From Vibrio sp. Isolate32 (lineage in GTDB: Bacteria; Pseudomonadota; Gammaproteobacteria; Enterobacterales; Vibrionaceae): 40,811 bases of DNA. The notes beneath the pieces were generated by a model. The model saw only the letters and a list, made by a program, of their open reading frames with translations, did no database searches and was not told the origin of the DNA. The DNA is taken from the NCBI RefSeq assembly GCF_022397955.1, contig NZ_JAKEUQ010000030.1:1-40811 (forward strand), given 5' to 3'. Below, piece after piece: positions 33,577 to 40,811 of the stretch; within the stretch, counting starts at the first letter, position 1, and every line of letters starts with the position of its first letter. The translations under genes and the position numbers were made by a program.

Positions 33577-34719
33577 TTATTTATACAGTGGGGTAATTTG
33601 GTCAAGCAAAGTAAAGAATGATGAAAACTCAGTCTTTTCAATCAGCTCTTTTTTAAATTTGTTAGTGTCTCTTAGGTTTGATCCCATTTCATCGATCATC
33701 TTGTGTCGCGATTGATGGATGAGCAACATATTCTTTTTGTTTATTTCAAAGGTTAGGTTACCTAAGTCGTCAGCCAGCTCTTCAATAAACAGCATTAGCT
33801 TCGGAGTCAGTACCCGAGCGATGGCAATTTTATCTACCCCTTCGGTATAGAAGCATTTTTCAAAGTTAATGGACGATGTTTTATATTCGATATATTCATT
33901 GCGTGCAGATTGGTCAGCATTCGAGCTGCGGCTTTGACTGATGATCATTGGGCTGGCATCAGTAAAGCAAGGCACGATAATCCCCCAGCGGTAACCAGTT
34001 GAGTAGGTTCGCTCGATGGTTTGTTTTTTACCGTGGCCTTTTTTACGCACCGTCTCTTTGGTGTGGGCTGTTCGAATGATTTTGCAATCGCTAAGGTTGG
34101 TGTCTTTGTACTTTTCGAGCGAGAAACAATCATCCACATAGTTGCGATAATTACAGCGCTTAAAATCTAAGAAGCCCTGGTTCGCACTGGTTTTTTGCAT
34201 GCCATGGCGAAGCTCAATGGTGCGAACGTAGACCTTGCGGCTCAGCTTAGCTTGCAGCTGGTTAATGTTTTTGATTAACCCTTCGAAAATTTCCCTGCGC
34301 TTAGATTGGTACAGCTTACCAATGGCAAACAGCACAATCGACGCGATCATAACTACAGTATTAAGGGTTTCGGTGTCTTGGTACCGACGGAACACCTCAA
34401 TCTTGGCGTAAAAGTAGCTGGCTAAGATCACGACTAATAAGCCCCAAGAAACCAGCATCACCTTTTTAAGGATATTGACCGAGGCCGACATATCGCTCGA
34501 CCAAAATAGGTTGGTGTGATTGTCGTTAATGCAGTCAACTTCAGCGTAGACCTCATCCGTACTTTGCGCGTTGTCGAGTTTTTCCATGGACTCTTCCATA
34601 AAACTCACCTTGCTGTGGTAAAGGTCATCCTTTAGCTTTGCTTTGGCTTCTTCTGTTCTTACGAAGGGATACAGCAATATTGTCTCTAACTTTATTTGAG
34701 ACGCGTCTTTTTCGCTCAT
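33577..34719 (-). CDS. DUF3137-like membrane protein
   Basis: A 380-residue protein with two TM segments (about 87-105 and 119-137) and a cytoplasmic or periplasmic C-terminal domain. The segment 'YKTSSINFEKCFYTEG..KIAIARVLTPKLMLFIEELAD' then 'LTFEINKKNMLLIHQ' follows the DUF3137 order (F.k.F.v......a..lltP.f...l). The assignment is supported by the adjacent LemA gene, since LemA and DUF3137 genes usually occur together. Function unknown. It has its own promoter at 34769-34797. The frame-shifted transposase frame of the neighbouring IS reads antisense across its first codons. Confidence 0.65.
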   Translation of the reverse strand: MSEKDASQIKLETILLYPFVRTEEAKAKLKDDLYHSKVSFMEESMEKLDNAQSTDEVYAEVDCINDNHTNLFWSSDMSASVNILKKVMLVSWGLLVVILASYFYAKIEVFRRYQDTETLNTVVMIASIVLFAIGKLYQSKRREIFEGLIKNINQLQAKLSRKVYVRTIELRHGMQKTSANQGFLDFKRCNYRNYVDDCFSLEKYKDTNLSDCKIIRTAHTKETVRKKGHGKKQTIERTYSTGYRWGIIVPCFTDASPMIISQSRSSNADQSARNEYIEYKTSSINFEKCFYTEGVDKIAIARVLTPKLMLFIEELADDLGNLTFEINKKNMLLIHQSRHKMIDEMGSNLRDTNKFKKELIEKTEFSSFFTLLDQITPLYK

Positions 34720-34745
34720 TATTATTCTCGGGCGTGGTTATTGTG

Positions 34746-34797
34746 CCTTCCCAATAGGAAGGTGGCAGATTATAGCGCACACTAGCATAATTGTAAG
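34746..34797 (-). promoter_or_regulatory. Promoter of the DUF3137-LemA unit with an operator-like palindrome
   Basis: On the minus strand a perfect -10 TATAAT (34769-34774) lies 17 bp from CTTACA (34792-34797; 4 of 6 matches to TTGACA). Just downstream, CCTTCC-n5-GGAAGG (34746-34762) forms an inverted repeat between the -10 and the start codon, in an operator-like position. Confidence 0.6.
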
Positions 34798-34883
34798 TGT
34801 TTGTTAAGGCTCTGGATTTTTTAATCCGAACCAGCAGTTTTGGACACTGAGTTAAGTGAGTACAGTCATTAATGAGGTGAACC

Positions 34884-34932
34884 ATGACAAGCAAGAAGAA
34901 ACGTATTATCCATTCTCCTGAATTTAAAGCAG
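34884..34932 (+). pseudogene. Start of an IS3-family orfA, cut by another IS
   Basis: GAGGTG ribosome site then ATG, with the product MTSKKKRIIHSPEFKA, the typical opening of an IS3-group OrfA (basic start, then 'SPEFKAEA'). After 16 codons it hits the terminal repeat of the second IS3 element (34933). The continuation is not found on the other side of that element. Confidence 0.65.
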
Positions 34933-34940
34933 TGTAGTGG

Positions 34941-35812
34941 TCAACTAAAATTGGCCACGGTTTTAGAGTTTTCCCAATATAATCGTTCTGATTCATTGGG
35001 AGTAGACCTCCGTTATACTGATGTGGCCTGAGTTGGCAGTAATATCCAATGATGTAGCGAGTGATCTCTTGTTGAGCCTCAGCAAAGCTACGATAACCCA
35101 CCGTTGGCACCCATTCCGTTTTCAGACTTCTAAAGAAGCTCTCCATTGGCGCATTATCCCAGCAGTTTCCTCGACGAGATAAACTCTGTTTGATTTGAAA
35201 GCGCCACAGTAGTTGGCGGTATTTAAGACTGGTATAGTGACTACCTTGATCGCTATGGAACATGACACCTTTTGGCTTGCCGCGAGACTCATAAGCCATC
35301 GACAAAGCTTTGCCTGTTAACCGACTATCAGGTGATAAAGACATCGACCAACCAATCGCTTTACGAGCAAAAATATCGATAACAACCGCTAAATACATCC
35401 ACCGATTACCCGTCCAAATATACGTCACATCGCCAACCCATACTTCATTTGGGGCGGTAACAGCAAACTGACGACCTAAGTGATTTGGAACTTCAATATG
35501 CTCTTGTGAAGCTTTTCGGTAACGATGTTTGGGCTCTTGGCAACTCACTAAACCAAGCGTTCTCATCAGTTTTTTCGCTCGGTAACGACTCAGTTTTACG
35601 CCCTGATTTGTGACTATATCTGCAATGGTTCTCGCTCCCGCAGAGCCATTACTTGCAGCGTGAGCCTCACTGACCAAGCTGCGCAATTTTACTATTTCAG
35701 CATTAATTACCGTTGTGCGTTTAAGCCAATAGTGATAACTACTTCGATGAACATTGAAGACTTCGCATAATGTTTTTACGCTGTAGCTCTGCTTGAGTTT
35801 CTTGATTATCAA
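34941..35812 (-). pseudogene. IS3-family orfB (DDE transposase), frameshifted near its end
   Basis: The DDE integrase core is intact: WVGDVTYIWTGNRWMYL (first D), MFHSDQGSHYTS (second D), and NCWDNAPMESFFRSLKTEW (E). About 18 codons before the end the frame changes: after YNGGLLP the expected ESERLYWENSKTVANFS and TGA (34941-34943) lie in another frame, consistent with loss of one base near 35000. The shifted frame runs out of the element to 34625, overlapping the DUF3137-like gene antisense. The first visible codon is TTG 35812, but translation normally enters by frameshift from orfA. Confidence 0.82.
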
Positions 35813-36117
35813 GAATTGTTCAGTGAGTCCGACATCAACAGAGCCGTGGCTTTTTTTAATATTTCATTATGCTCTTCAAGGCGAGCCAGCTTCTTTTTTA
35901 ATTCCCGAATTTCTCTTTGCTCAGGAGTCATAGGTGAAGCTTTCGGTGCTTTCCCTTAGCGTTCTTCTCTAAGCTGGCGAACCCATTTATCCATCGTAGA
36001 TTTACCTACATTCATGGCTTGAGCAGCTTCAGCTACGGAGTAGTTTTGATCTAGCACTAACTGTGCCGCTTCCAGTTTGAATTCGGCACTAAACAGTCGT
36101 CTTGTACGTTTTGTCAT
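35809..36117 (-). pseudogene. IS3-family orfA, interrupted by a nonsense codon
   Basis: MTKRTRRLFSAEFKLEAAQL, HTH segment VAEAAQAMNVGKSTMDKWVR, then REER followed by TAA (35956-35958), where relatives have glutamine; beyond the stop the same frame continues as ASPMTPEQREIRELKKKLAR and the leucine-zipper-like end to LMSDSLNNS and TGA. A single CAA-to-TAA change explains the stop. Confidence 0.82.
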
Positions 36118-36189
36118 AATGTCACCTATTAACTTATGAGGTGATGATATCACCTCTAACTAAGTGACCAAATTCACTATGCCACTACA

Positions 36190-36516
36190 ACGACAGAACC
36201 GCTTGGTGATCACAGTTTGCCAAGAACGGCGTCAACACGCCTTTAGACAATTATCATTTTCGGAAAGTAGAACATTAGTAAATCATGAATAACTAAAAGT
36301 ATGGCAAATAGATCGACCTACCCCAGGAAGTTACTGGTTGAACAATGCAATCTTACAACTTGCTGTCAGCATGACATGGCGTGCGTGTGAATGAGTTGAC
36401 CGATCTAGCTGAGAGGCATTTGACAATAAGGATAATGGCAAAGGTAAATCAGAGGATAAGTGACGGTAGAAGAGAGAGAAAATAGCTAACTGATAGATAA
36501 GGTTACTATGGTAATC
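36190..36516. other. Gene-free stretch between the IS and the lipoprotein gene
   Basis: Short open pieces with many stops on both strands. I see no recognisable gene; probably debris of a disrupted gene. A plus-strand terminator follows at 36517, suggesting that something once read rightward through it. Confidence 0.4.
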
Positions 36517-36545
36517 TGGGAACCATTCGTGGTTCCCATTTTTAC
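36517..36545 (+). terminator. Hairpin with U-tract beside the lipoprotein stop
   Basis: TGGGAACC pairs with GGTTCCCA around ATTCGT and is followed by TTTTT on the plus strand. On the minus strand an A-run precedes it, so it may also partly end the lipoprotein transcript. Confidence 0.7.
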
Positions 36546-36564
36546 TTAAAGCGTCTTATATTGA

Positions 36565-39360
36565 TTAATTTGGAATCACTGCCCCTAATGTTTCTAAGTA
36601 AGGGGAGGCTATATCTAAAGCTGGTGCAAACAGGTAAACCTCCTCGCCAGCCAATGAGTTTGAATATTCAACAGTATAAGTAATCGCTGAGTCATCTGTA
36701 GACTCGCAATACTCAGTTATGGGATCACTTTCTTGACCATTAGCGACAAGAGTAAAAGGTTTATAATAAGCCATAAAACTACAATCTAAATAAGATGACT
36801 CACCGACAACCTCAAAGCTAACAGCAACTTTTTCTCCTTCTACAACTTTAGAGACGTGGATCTCTCCCTTCACATAACCTTTATTTTCAGGATCTGCGAC
36901 AAAAGACTCGAATATTGAACTTTCCTGTTTAGCAATTCTATTATTTGCTTGTTGCGCAGTTTTATAGATTGTAGCTGTATCGAAGTAGTTAACGTTGCTA
37001 AGTAGGTGCTGAGTAGCCATCGCCGAGTCGCTCTCTTCATTTTTTGCGCGTAATGTCCATACTTCTTCTGCTCCGAGACCCATATATGGATATTCGATAT
37101 GTACTTCCCCATCAATAAATGAGTAAGTTCCCACTTCTGTGTAAACGCTATTTGCTAGATTCTCTTCGCAGTACTTGCTTCCACTTCTTGGCATGTATAT
37201 AGAATAAACTCCATCTGCAAATTGGTAAGCTAGGCATGTGTAAGACGGCGGCACATAAACAATTCCATCATCAAAAGCATCCATGTACGCTACGGCATAA
37301 AATACATCATTATCAAACCACTCTGTCGCATCAATTTTTCCGATATCTTCCAACTCCGGTAACGGTTTATCTGCTTCTAATAAGTTGAATTCATATCGCT
37401 CATCAACCCAACGAAGAACATTACTACCATATAAGGAGTCGTTCGCTGATATAAAAATTGAGCGAGGACCTATAGCATTTACCTCGCTTGGTGTTCCTTC
37501 AATTCTCAGCTGTTTACTCGAATCAATAGTTATAGATAAACCCTCAACTTGAGTCGAGGCTTTATAAGTTACTGGTGTACCTTCTGGGTCAATAAATAAG
37601 TTATTCAAGTCAACACTATCAACAAAATAACTGCCTTGCTTAATCACCCAATTACTTATTTCTTGAGTTACTAAACTATCAACTGACGGATTTAAAACTG
37701 GCTTCAGATCTACCGCCTTTTTAACATTCACATCGAAACTAAGATCTGAACGAGACCCAACACGGTCTTCTGCAGCCAAGGTTACAACAAACACTCCCTT
37801 GCTCGAAGGTGCTCCTTTTACGGTTAACTCACCCTGTGAACTACTTATTTCTAAGCCTTTATGTTCAGAAGATGTAACCCAAACTTGACTCAAGTCTTCA
37901 TCGATAAATAAGTCCTCAATATTTGTATTAGCTAATGTATATTCACCTTTCTGTAATGATAATCTAGCAAACCACTTTTTGAGTTGAGTCACTTTATGAG
38001 GAACAACTACAGGAGGTTTGTTCACCAGCGTTTCAGAAATAGAAAAACCTACTAACGCAGGGAGGCTATCATCAAAGCTATCGTTTGCAACTATTGAGAT
38101 AGTCTGCGCACCGGCATTGGCAGGAACGCCTTTAATTGTAAGGATCTTATTACGAATATTCGCTACCAAATTAGGATCTAATGTACCTGTACTTACTCTA
38201 AAACTGAGCAAATCACCATCATCGTCTCCGAATAACTCATTTACATCATAAGTAAAGTCAATCGTTTCATTTACTGAAAAATGTTGACCCTCTAAAAGCA
38301 AGTTCAATGCTGTTAAAGACTCTTCTCTTACCACTGGAATTGCGTTTGCTTGCCTATCTCGTACTTCCCAGTCAAACTGAATAGGGTAAGACTTTGCTCC
38401 TTTAGAGTCTTGAGCATAAACTAGCACAGAGTAGCGGCCCGTAGATGCCGGAGTGCCAGTAAGCATGTAACCCTGAGTTATTTCTAAACCATTCGTACCA
38501 TTATGTTCCAACAACTCAACAGTATAGATTAGATCTGCGGAGTCATCGTCTGGGTCAGAGAATAGGTTACTGAGGTCAATTTCATGAAACTCATCGCCGA
38601 GCAAAGTTGTAATACTTGCAATATTACTCTCTTCGCTAATAGCTGGGCGGTAGTTTAAGACAGGATCAACAAGCACTTCTCCGTTATTATTTAACGTAAT
38701 ATGAGGGGCCGTACTTGGAAGAAAATCTACGTTGTTATCAAGAACAAGATCAGAGATAGTTTCACTAATGCCCGCTATTAATTGCTGCTTTTGACTATAA
38801 GTATATTCATGATTGTCAATTAGGGCTTCTCCAATCACCAAGAGTGCATCAGCGACATCGTTCGTCTGTTGAAGGTAGTCCCCCAGTAATAAAGACTCTT
38901 TAACCTCGATCGCCCCTAAATGACTTTTTAGCTCCAATAACGCCTGGTCGCGTTCTAAACCGTTTTCAACAGCTATTTCCACAAAATCTGTAAACGGTGA
39001 AACAACGCTGCTATTATTTGCTCTAAGAGTAAATGCCTCTGTAACAACACCTCGGCTCATGTCCTGAGTCATCTGTGGAATAGTCTTCACACACAATGGT
39101 CCAGCTACATCCTGATACGAAGATGCGAGAAATTCACCATGCTCATTTGTTTCGCCAAGAAACGTTTCACAACCTAAACCCTTGTAAATATATGCTTTAT
39201 TTAGATAGCCATCCAATGCTGTCACTTTTGTGTGGGGGGTGTCAGGAGTGGTTTGAGAACTAGGGGTGTCGGGAGTGGTTGGAGAACTAGGGGAGTCAGA
39301 ACCACCACATGCCGTTAAAGCAAGGCTTAAACTGAAAGCTAATACTGTGCGTTTATACAT
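36565..39360 (-). CDS. Large lipoprotein with Ig/cadherin-like repeats
   Basis: A 931-residue lipoprotein, probably surface-exposed. The start at ATG 39360 has AAGGAA 6 nt upstream; an ATG seven codons earlier is less suitable. Signal peptide with lipobox L-T-A-C18, then G-G-S (no inner-membrane retention D at +2). A proline/threonine-rich spacer (about 22-45) holds a 9-residue duplication. An N-terminal domain (about 47-235) is followed by at least four Ig/CADG-like modules, each with an 'L..LF.D.D' strand and a 'L.I.G.P...G....I.A.D' end. The C-terminal 200 residues are distinct, with three cysteines. A role in adhesion or surface binding is an inference. Base composition is AT-richer than the core genes, fitting transfer. 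Confidence 0.82.
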   Translation of the reverse strand: MYKRTVLAFSLSLALTACGGSDSPSSPTTPDTPSSQTTPDTPHTKVTALDGYLNKAYIYKGLGCETFLGETNEHGEFLASSYQDVAGPLCVKTIPQMTQDMSRGVVTEAFTLRANNSSVVSPFTDFVEIAVENGLERDQALLELKSHLGAIEVKESLLLGDYLQQTNDVADALLVIGEALIDNHEYTYSQKQQLIAGISETISDLVLDNNVDFLPSTAPHITLNNNGEVLVDPVLNYRPAISEESNIASITTLLGDEFHEIDLSNLFSDPDDDSADLIYTVELLEHNGTNGLEITQGYMLTGTPASTGRYSVLVYAQDSKGAKSYPIQFDWEVRDRQANAIPVVREESLTALNLLLEGQHFSVNETIDFTYDVNELFGDDDGDLLSFRVSTGTLDPNLVANIRNKILTIKGVPANAGAQTISIVANDSFDDSLPALVGFSISETLVNKPPVVVPHKVTQLKKWFARLSLQKGEYTLANTNIEDLFIDEDLSQVWVTSSEHKGLEISSSQGELTVKGAPSSKGVFVVTLAAEDRVGSRSDLSFDVNVKKAVDLKPVLNPSVDSLVTQEISNWVIKQGSYFVDSVDLNNLFIDPEGTPVTYKASTQVEGLSITIDSSKQLRIEGTPSEVNAIGPRSIFISANDSLYGSNVLRWVDERYEFNLLEADKPLPELEDIGKIDATEWFDNDVFYAVAYMDAFDDGIVYVPPSYTCLAYQFADGVYSIYMPRSGSKYCEENLANSVYTEVGTYSFIDGEVHIEYPYMGLGAEEVWTLRAKNEESDSAMATQHLLSNVNYFDTATIYKTAQQANNRIAKQESSIFESFVADPENKGYVKGEIHVSKVVEGEKVAVSFEVVGESSYLDCSFMAYYKPFTLVANGQESDPITEYCESTDDSAITYTVEYSNSLAGEEVYLFAPALDIASPYLETLGAVIPN
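39236..39289 (-). repeat. In-frame 27-bp tandem repeat in the lipoprotein spacer
   Basis: Two copies (39236-39262, 39263-39289) differing at two bases, with a partial third copy. It encodes the repeated T-P-D-T-P-S-S type linker, a place where length could vary by slippage or recombination. Confidence 0.75.
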
Positions 39361-39468
39361 TAATATTCCTTTGAATATCACATTAATTTATACAAACGCA
39401 AAAAAATAACACTCCGCATATGAAATAGCAATAATATGTAGAGCATTTGATCTAAACGATTTTGGGGC

Positions 39469-39562
39469 GTGCGACATGAGGACGTATGCAGCGCTGTCCA
39501 TCGCGTTAAGAATGGACCATCTGTATCACCAGGTGAACCTAGGAGTCTGAATTAAGTAGCGG
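39469..39562 (+). mobile_element. 5' fragment of a second group II intron
   Basis: Starts GTGCGACATGAGGACGTATG and shares the block CCATCTGTATCACCAG, CCTAGG and CTGAAT-AAG-AGCGG with the 5' end of the intron at 28845-29655, at roughly three-quarters identity by eye. Similarity ends at about 39562, where the truncated integrase begins. Domains II-VI are missing. It lies in the opposite orientation to the intact copy. Confidence 0.8.
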
Positions 39563-40256
39563 CTCTGAGTGTTGAAAGCTGACTCTCTGACCACCTTGAG
39601 CGCTGCTTATCAGCTTTTATAGACTTCTTGAAAGTCGCTTTGATATCTGCAGACACGTTTCTTTCAATCAAAGACATGGTCGCACACCAACGTATAAATT
39701 GACTCAGCGCGGCGTAGTAATCTTTACAGCTTTTTGCTGAAAGACTAGAGCTATTGAGAGTCTTAATGTACTCCATCAGTGCCATCGCAGTTATTGTTGA
39801 TAAACCAGATGGCGTAGTGCTCTCAAAGAAAAAGGTAATGCGCTGTTTCAACTGATGGACAGTCAATGCACTGACCCCTTGAACCCCTTTGAACTCTAGA
39901 AAGTGTTCTAACGCTTCACTCCAATGCTTTTCTTCACTCAAACGCTTAGAAGTATGACTTATGGAAGTTATACAACCTAAATGTAAGCGATCGTCCTGCT
40001 TTTGTGATTGTAAGTTCAGGTGGTGGGACAAAATGCCTTTTAGATGCAACTGAAACTCTGAAAAGCACAGAGAATCTGTAGTACGAAAGGCCTCTTTGAC
40101 AGCACTGACAAGGCTTAAGCCAATGACTTTAGCTAGCTTAGGGTCTTTTGTTCGAAGGCTAATTTTCAGATCGAATGGGAATCCCAACGCTTTCAACTGT
40201 GCTGGAGTACAAATCCGTGCGTAATAGACGCCGTGGGGAGATTTTTGTATATACAT
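39552..40256 (-). pseudogene. Tyrosine-recombinase integrase lacking the catalytic domain
   Basis: 234 residues: an N-terminal arm-binding type domain (YIQKSPHGVYYARICTPAQL) and the SAM-like core-binding domain (about 95-215), stopping at RWSESQLSTL, which is where the catalytic domain normally starts. The R-H-R-Y catalytic residues are absent. The last codons (R-A-A-T-stop) come from the group II intron fragment. The gene starts with GAGGT before ATG 40256, next to tRNA-Ser and reading away from it, as expected of a tRNA-targeting island integrase. Without the catalytic domain it cannot excise the island. Confidence 0.85.
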
Positions 40257-40301
40257 TGACTTACCTCGTTGTTTCGAAGCAAATTCAAGTCTTACAGATA
40301 C

Positions 40302-40334
40302 AAAAAAAGCCTTTGATAATCAAAGGCTTTTTTT
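40302..40334. terminator. Terminator beyond tRNA-Ser
   Basis: GCCTTTGAT and ATCAAAGGC form a stem with seven A before and seven T after, so it works in both directions. On the minus strand it ends the rrn-tRNA transcript before the integrase gene. Confidence 0.85.
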
Positions 40335-40342
40335 GATGAATA

Positions 40343-40374
40343 GTGGTGGAGGGATAGGGATTTGAACCCTAGAA
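40343..40374. repeat. Right island attachment repeat inside tRNA-Ser
   Basis: 32 bp identical to 28450-28481. It comprises the tRNA 3' end with the T arm and CCA. Confidence 0.92.
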
Positions 40375-40434
40375 CCGCTATTAACGGTTGCCGGTTTTCA
40401 AGACCGGTGCTTTCGACCACTCAGCCATCCCTCC
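40344..40434 (-). tRNA. tRNA-Ser (anticodon UGA)
   Basis: A 91-nt class II tRNA: acceptor GGAGGGA pairs with TCCCTCC, anticodon loop CTTGAAA (anticodon TGA), long variable arm, T loop TTCAAAT, and CCA encoded. It follows the 5S gene on the same strand as part of the rRNA operon and is the integration site of the island; the gene is intact. Confidence 0.96.
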
Positions 40435-40515
40435 AACAAATTGTTACTAAAATCAGTCTTACTTGTGTGCTGTTTCTAGTTTTGCTTTCAGTTTTTAAAA
40501 CTGAAAACGTAAGGT

Positions 40516-40635
40516 AAGCCTGGCGATGTCCTACTCTCACATGGGGAAGCCCCACACTACCATCGGCGCTATTGTGTTTCACTTCTGAGTTCGGCATGGA
40601 ATCAGGTGGGTCCACAATGCTATGGTCGCCAAGCA
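40516..40635 (-). rRNA. 5S ribosomal RNA
   Basis: 120 nt, from TGCTTGGCGACC to GCCAGGCTT on the minus strand, with the highly conserved CCATGCCGAACTCAGAAGTG and GCGCCGATGGTAGTGTGGGG blocks. Ends were placed by comparison with E. coli 5S. Confidence 0.95.
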
Positions 40636-40762
40636 AAATTTTGCTTTTACTTCCAGTTTTAAACACTGAAGGCAAAATAATCTGGAAAGCTGTTTTTCGT
40701 TCTCTTCAAACGCATTCAAGGTCTGTCTTTCTATTGAGTCCACAAAACCCCTTGGGTGTTGT

Positions 40763-40811
40763 ATGGTTAAGCCTCACGGGCAATTAGTACAGGTTAGCTC
40801 AATGCCTCGCA
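40763..40811 (-). rRNA. 23S ribosomal RNA, 3' end (continues past the window)
   Basis: The minus strand ends with TGAGCTAACCTGTACTAATT, then GCCCGTGAGGCTTAACCAT, matching the 3' terminus of enterobacterial and vibrio 23S rRNA. The 127-bp spacer to 5S contains no gene. Confidence 0.93.

Larger units (their letters stand above)
34933..36189 (-). mobile_element. IS3-family insertion sequence, inactivated
   Basis: A 1257-bp element flanked by imperfect inverted repeats. The left end is TGTAGTGGTCAACTAAAATT and continues GGCCAC; the right end, read inward, is TGTAGTGGCATAGTGAATTT and continues GGTCAC. It has the orfA/orfB arrangement with an A7 slippery site (35851-35857) for -1 frameshifting into OrfB. 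Both orfs are broken (see pseudogenes). No flanking target duplication is visible, suggesting a later rearrangement. Confidence 0.85.

Noticed and set aside
34625..34940. A C-terminal extension of about 100 residues on the IS3 transposase.
   Set aside because: It is produced by a frameshift and by reading beyond the IS end into flanking DNA, antisense to the DUF3137-like gene.
40421..40787. Open frames over the 5S gene and the 23S-5S spacer.
   Set aside because: They overlap rRNA sequence and have no other support.
1..40811. CRISPR arrays, prophage structural genes, toxin-antitoxin pairs or known anti-phage systems.
   Set aside because: No regularly spaced repeats, no phage head or tail genes and no recognisable defence nucleases were found on either strand.

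Overview
The window looks like chromosome from a marine Vibrio, probably near the Splendidus clade. This is inferred from gene content and protein resemblance only: ppsR/ppsA head to head, a PpiC parvulin, CheV, two methyl-accepting chemotaxis proteins, glutaredoxin 2, a complete ugp glycerol-3-phosphate operon, and an rRNA operon ending in tRNA-Ser. No taxonomic search was possible.

Core part (1-28449): the tail of an ISL3 transposase; an amino-acid-type chemoreceptor (618-2489); a cytoplasmic GH13 amylase; PpiC; CheV; a degenerate cobalamin-adenosyltransferase-like protein; the ugpB-A-E-C-Q operon (6674-12045) for uptake and cleavage of glycerophosphodiesters; a TSUP exporter; an L,D-transpeptidase-fold/GNAT pair; a Gfo/Idh/MocA oxidoreductase; an unlisted 53-residue small protein (15526-15687); grxB; a second chemoreceptor with a duplicated CHASE3-like sensor; the divergent ppsR/ppsA pair; a MATE pump; and a four-gene cluster of YheO-type regulator, RidA, TcyP-like symporter and CoA-disulfide-reductase-type flavoprotein (24348-28264).

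Island (28450-40374): the 3' end of tRNA-Ser(UGA) is repeated exactly over 32 bp at 28450-28481 and 40343-40374, the usual mark of tyrosine-recombinase integration into a tRNA gene. Inside, next to the tRNA, lies an integrase cut off before its catalytic domain, so the island is probably stranded. Cargo consists of a seven-TM AraC-type regulator facing a DUF805 membrane protein plus a secreted protein, a DUF3137-LemA pair with its own promoter, a 931-residue lipoprotein with Ig/cadherin-like repeats, and several decayed IS elements (IS5 type and two nested IS3 types). An 811-nt group II intron without a reverse transcriptase gene sits at the left end, and a 94-bp 5' fragment of a related intron sits in opposite orientation at the right end, fused to the broken integrase.

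Right edge: minus-strand rRNA operon end (23S 3' end, 5S, tRNA-Ser, terminator).

The most noteworthy items are the ORF-less intron and its truncated inverted partner bracketing the cargo, the membrane-embedded AraC regulator system, and the RidA/TcyP/CoADR sulfur cluster with repeated TGTAAACC elements in front of its regulator.
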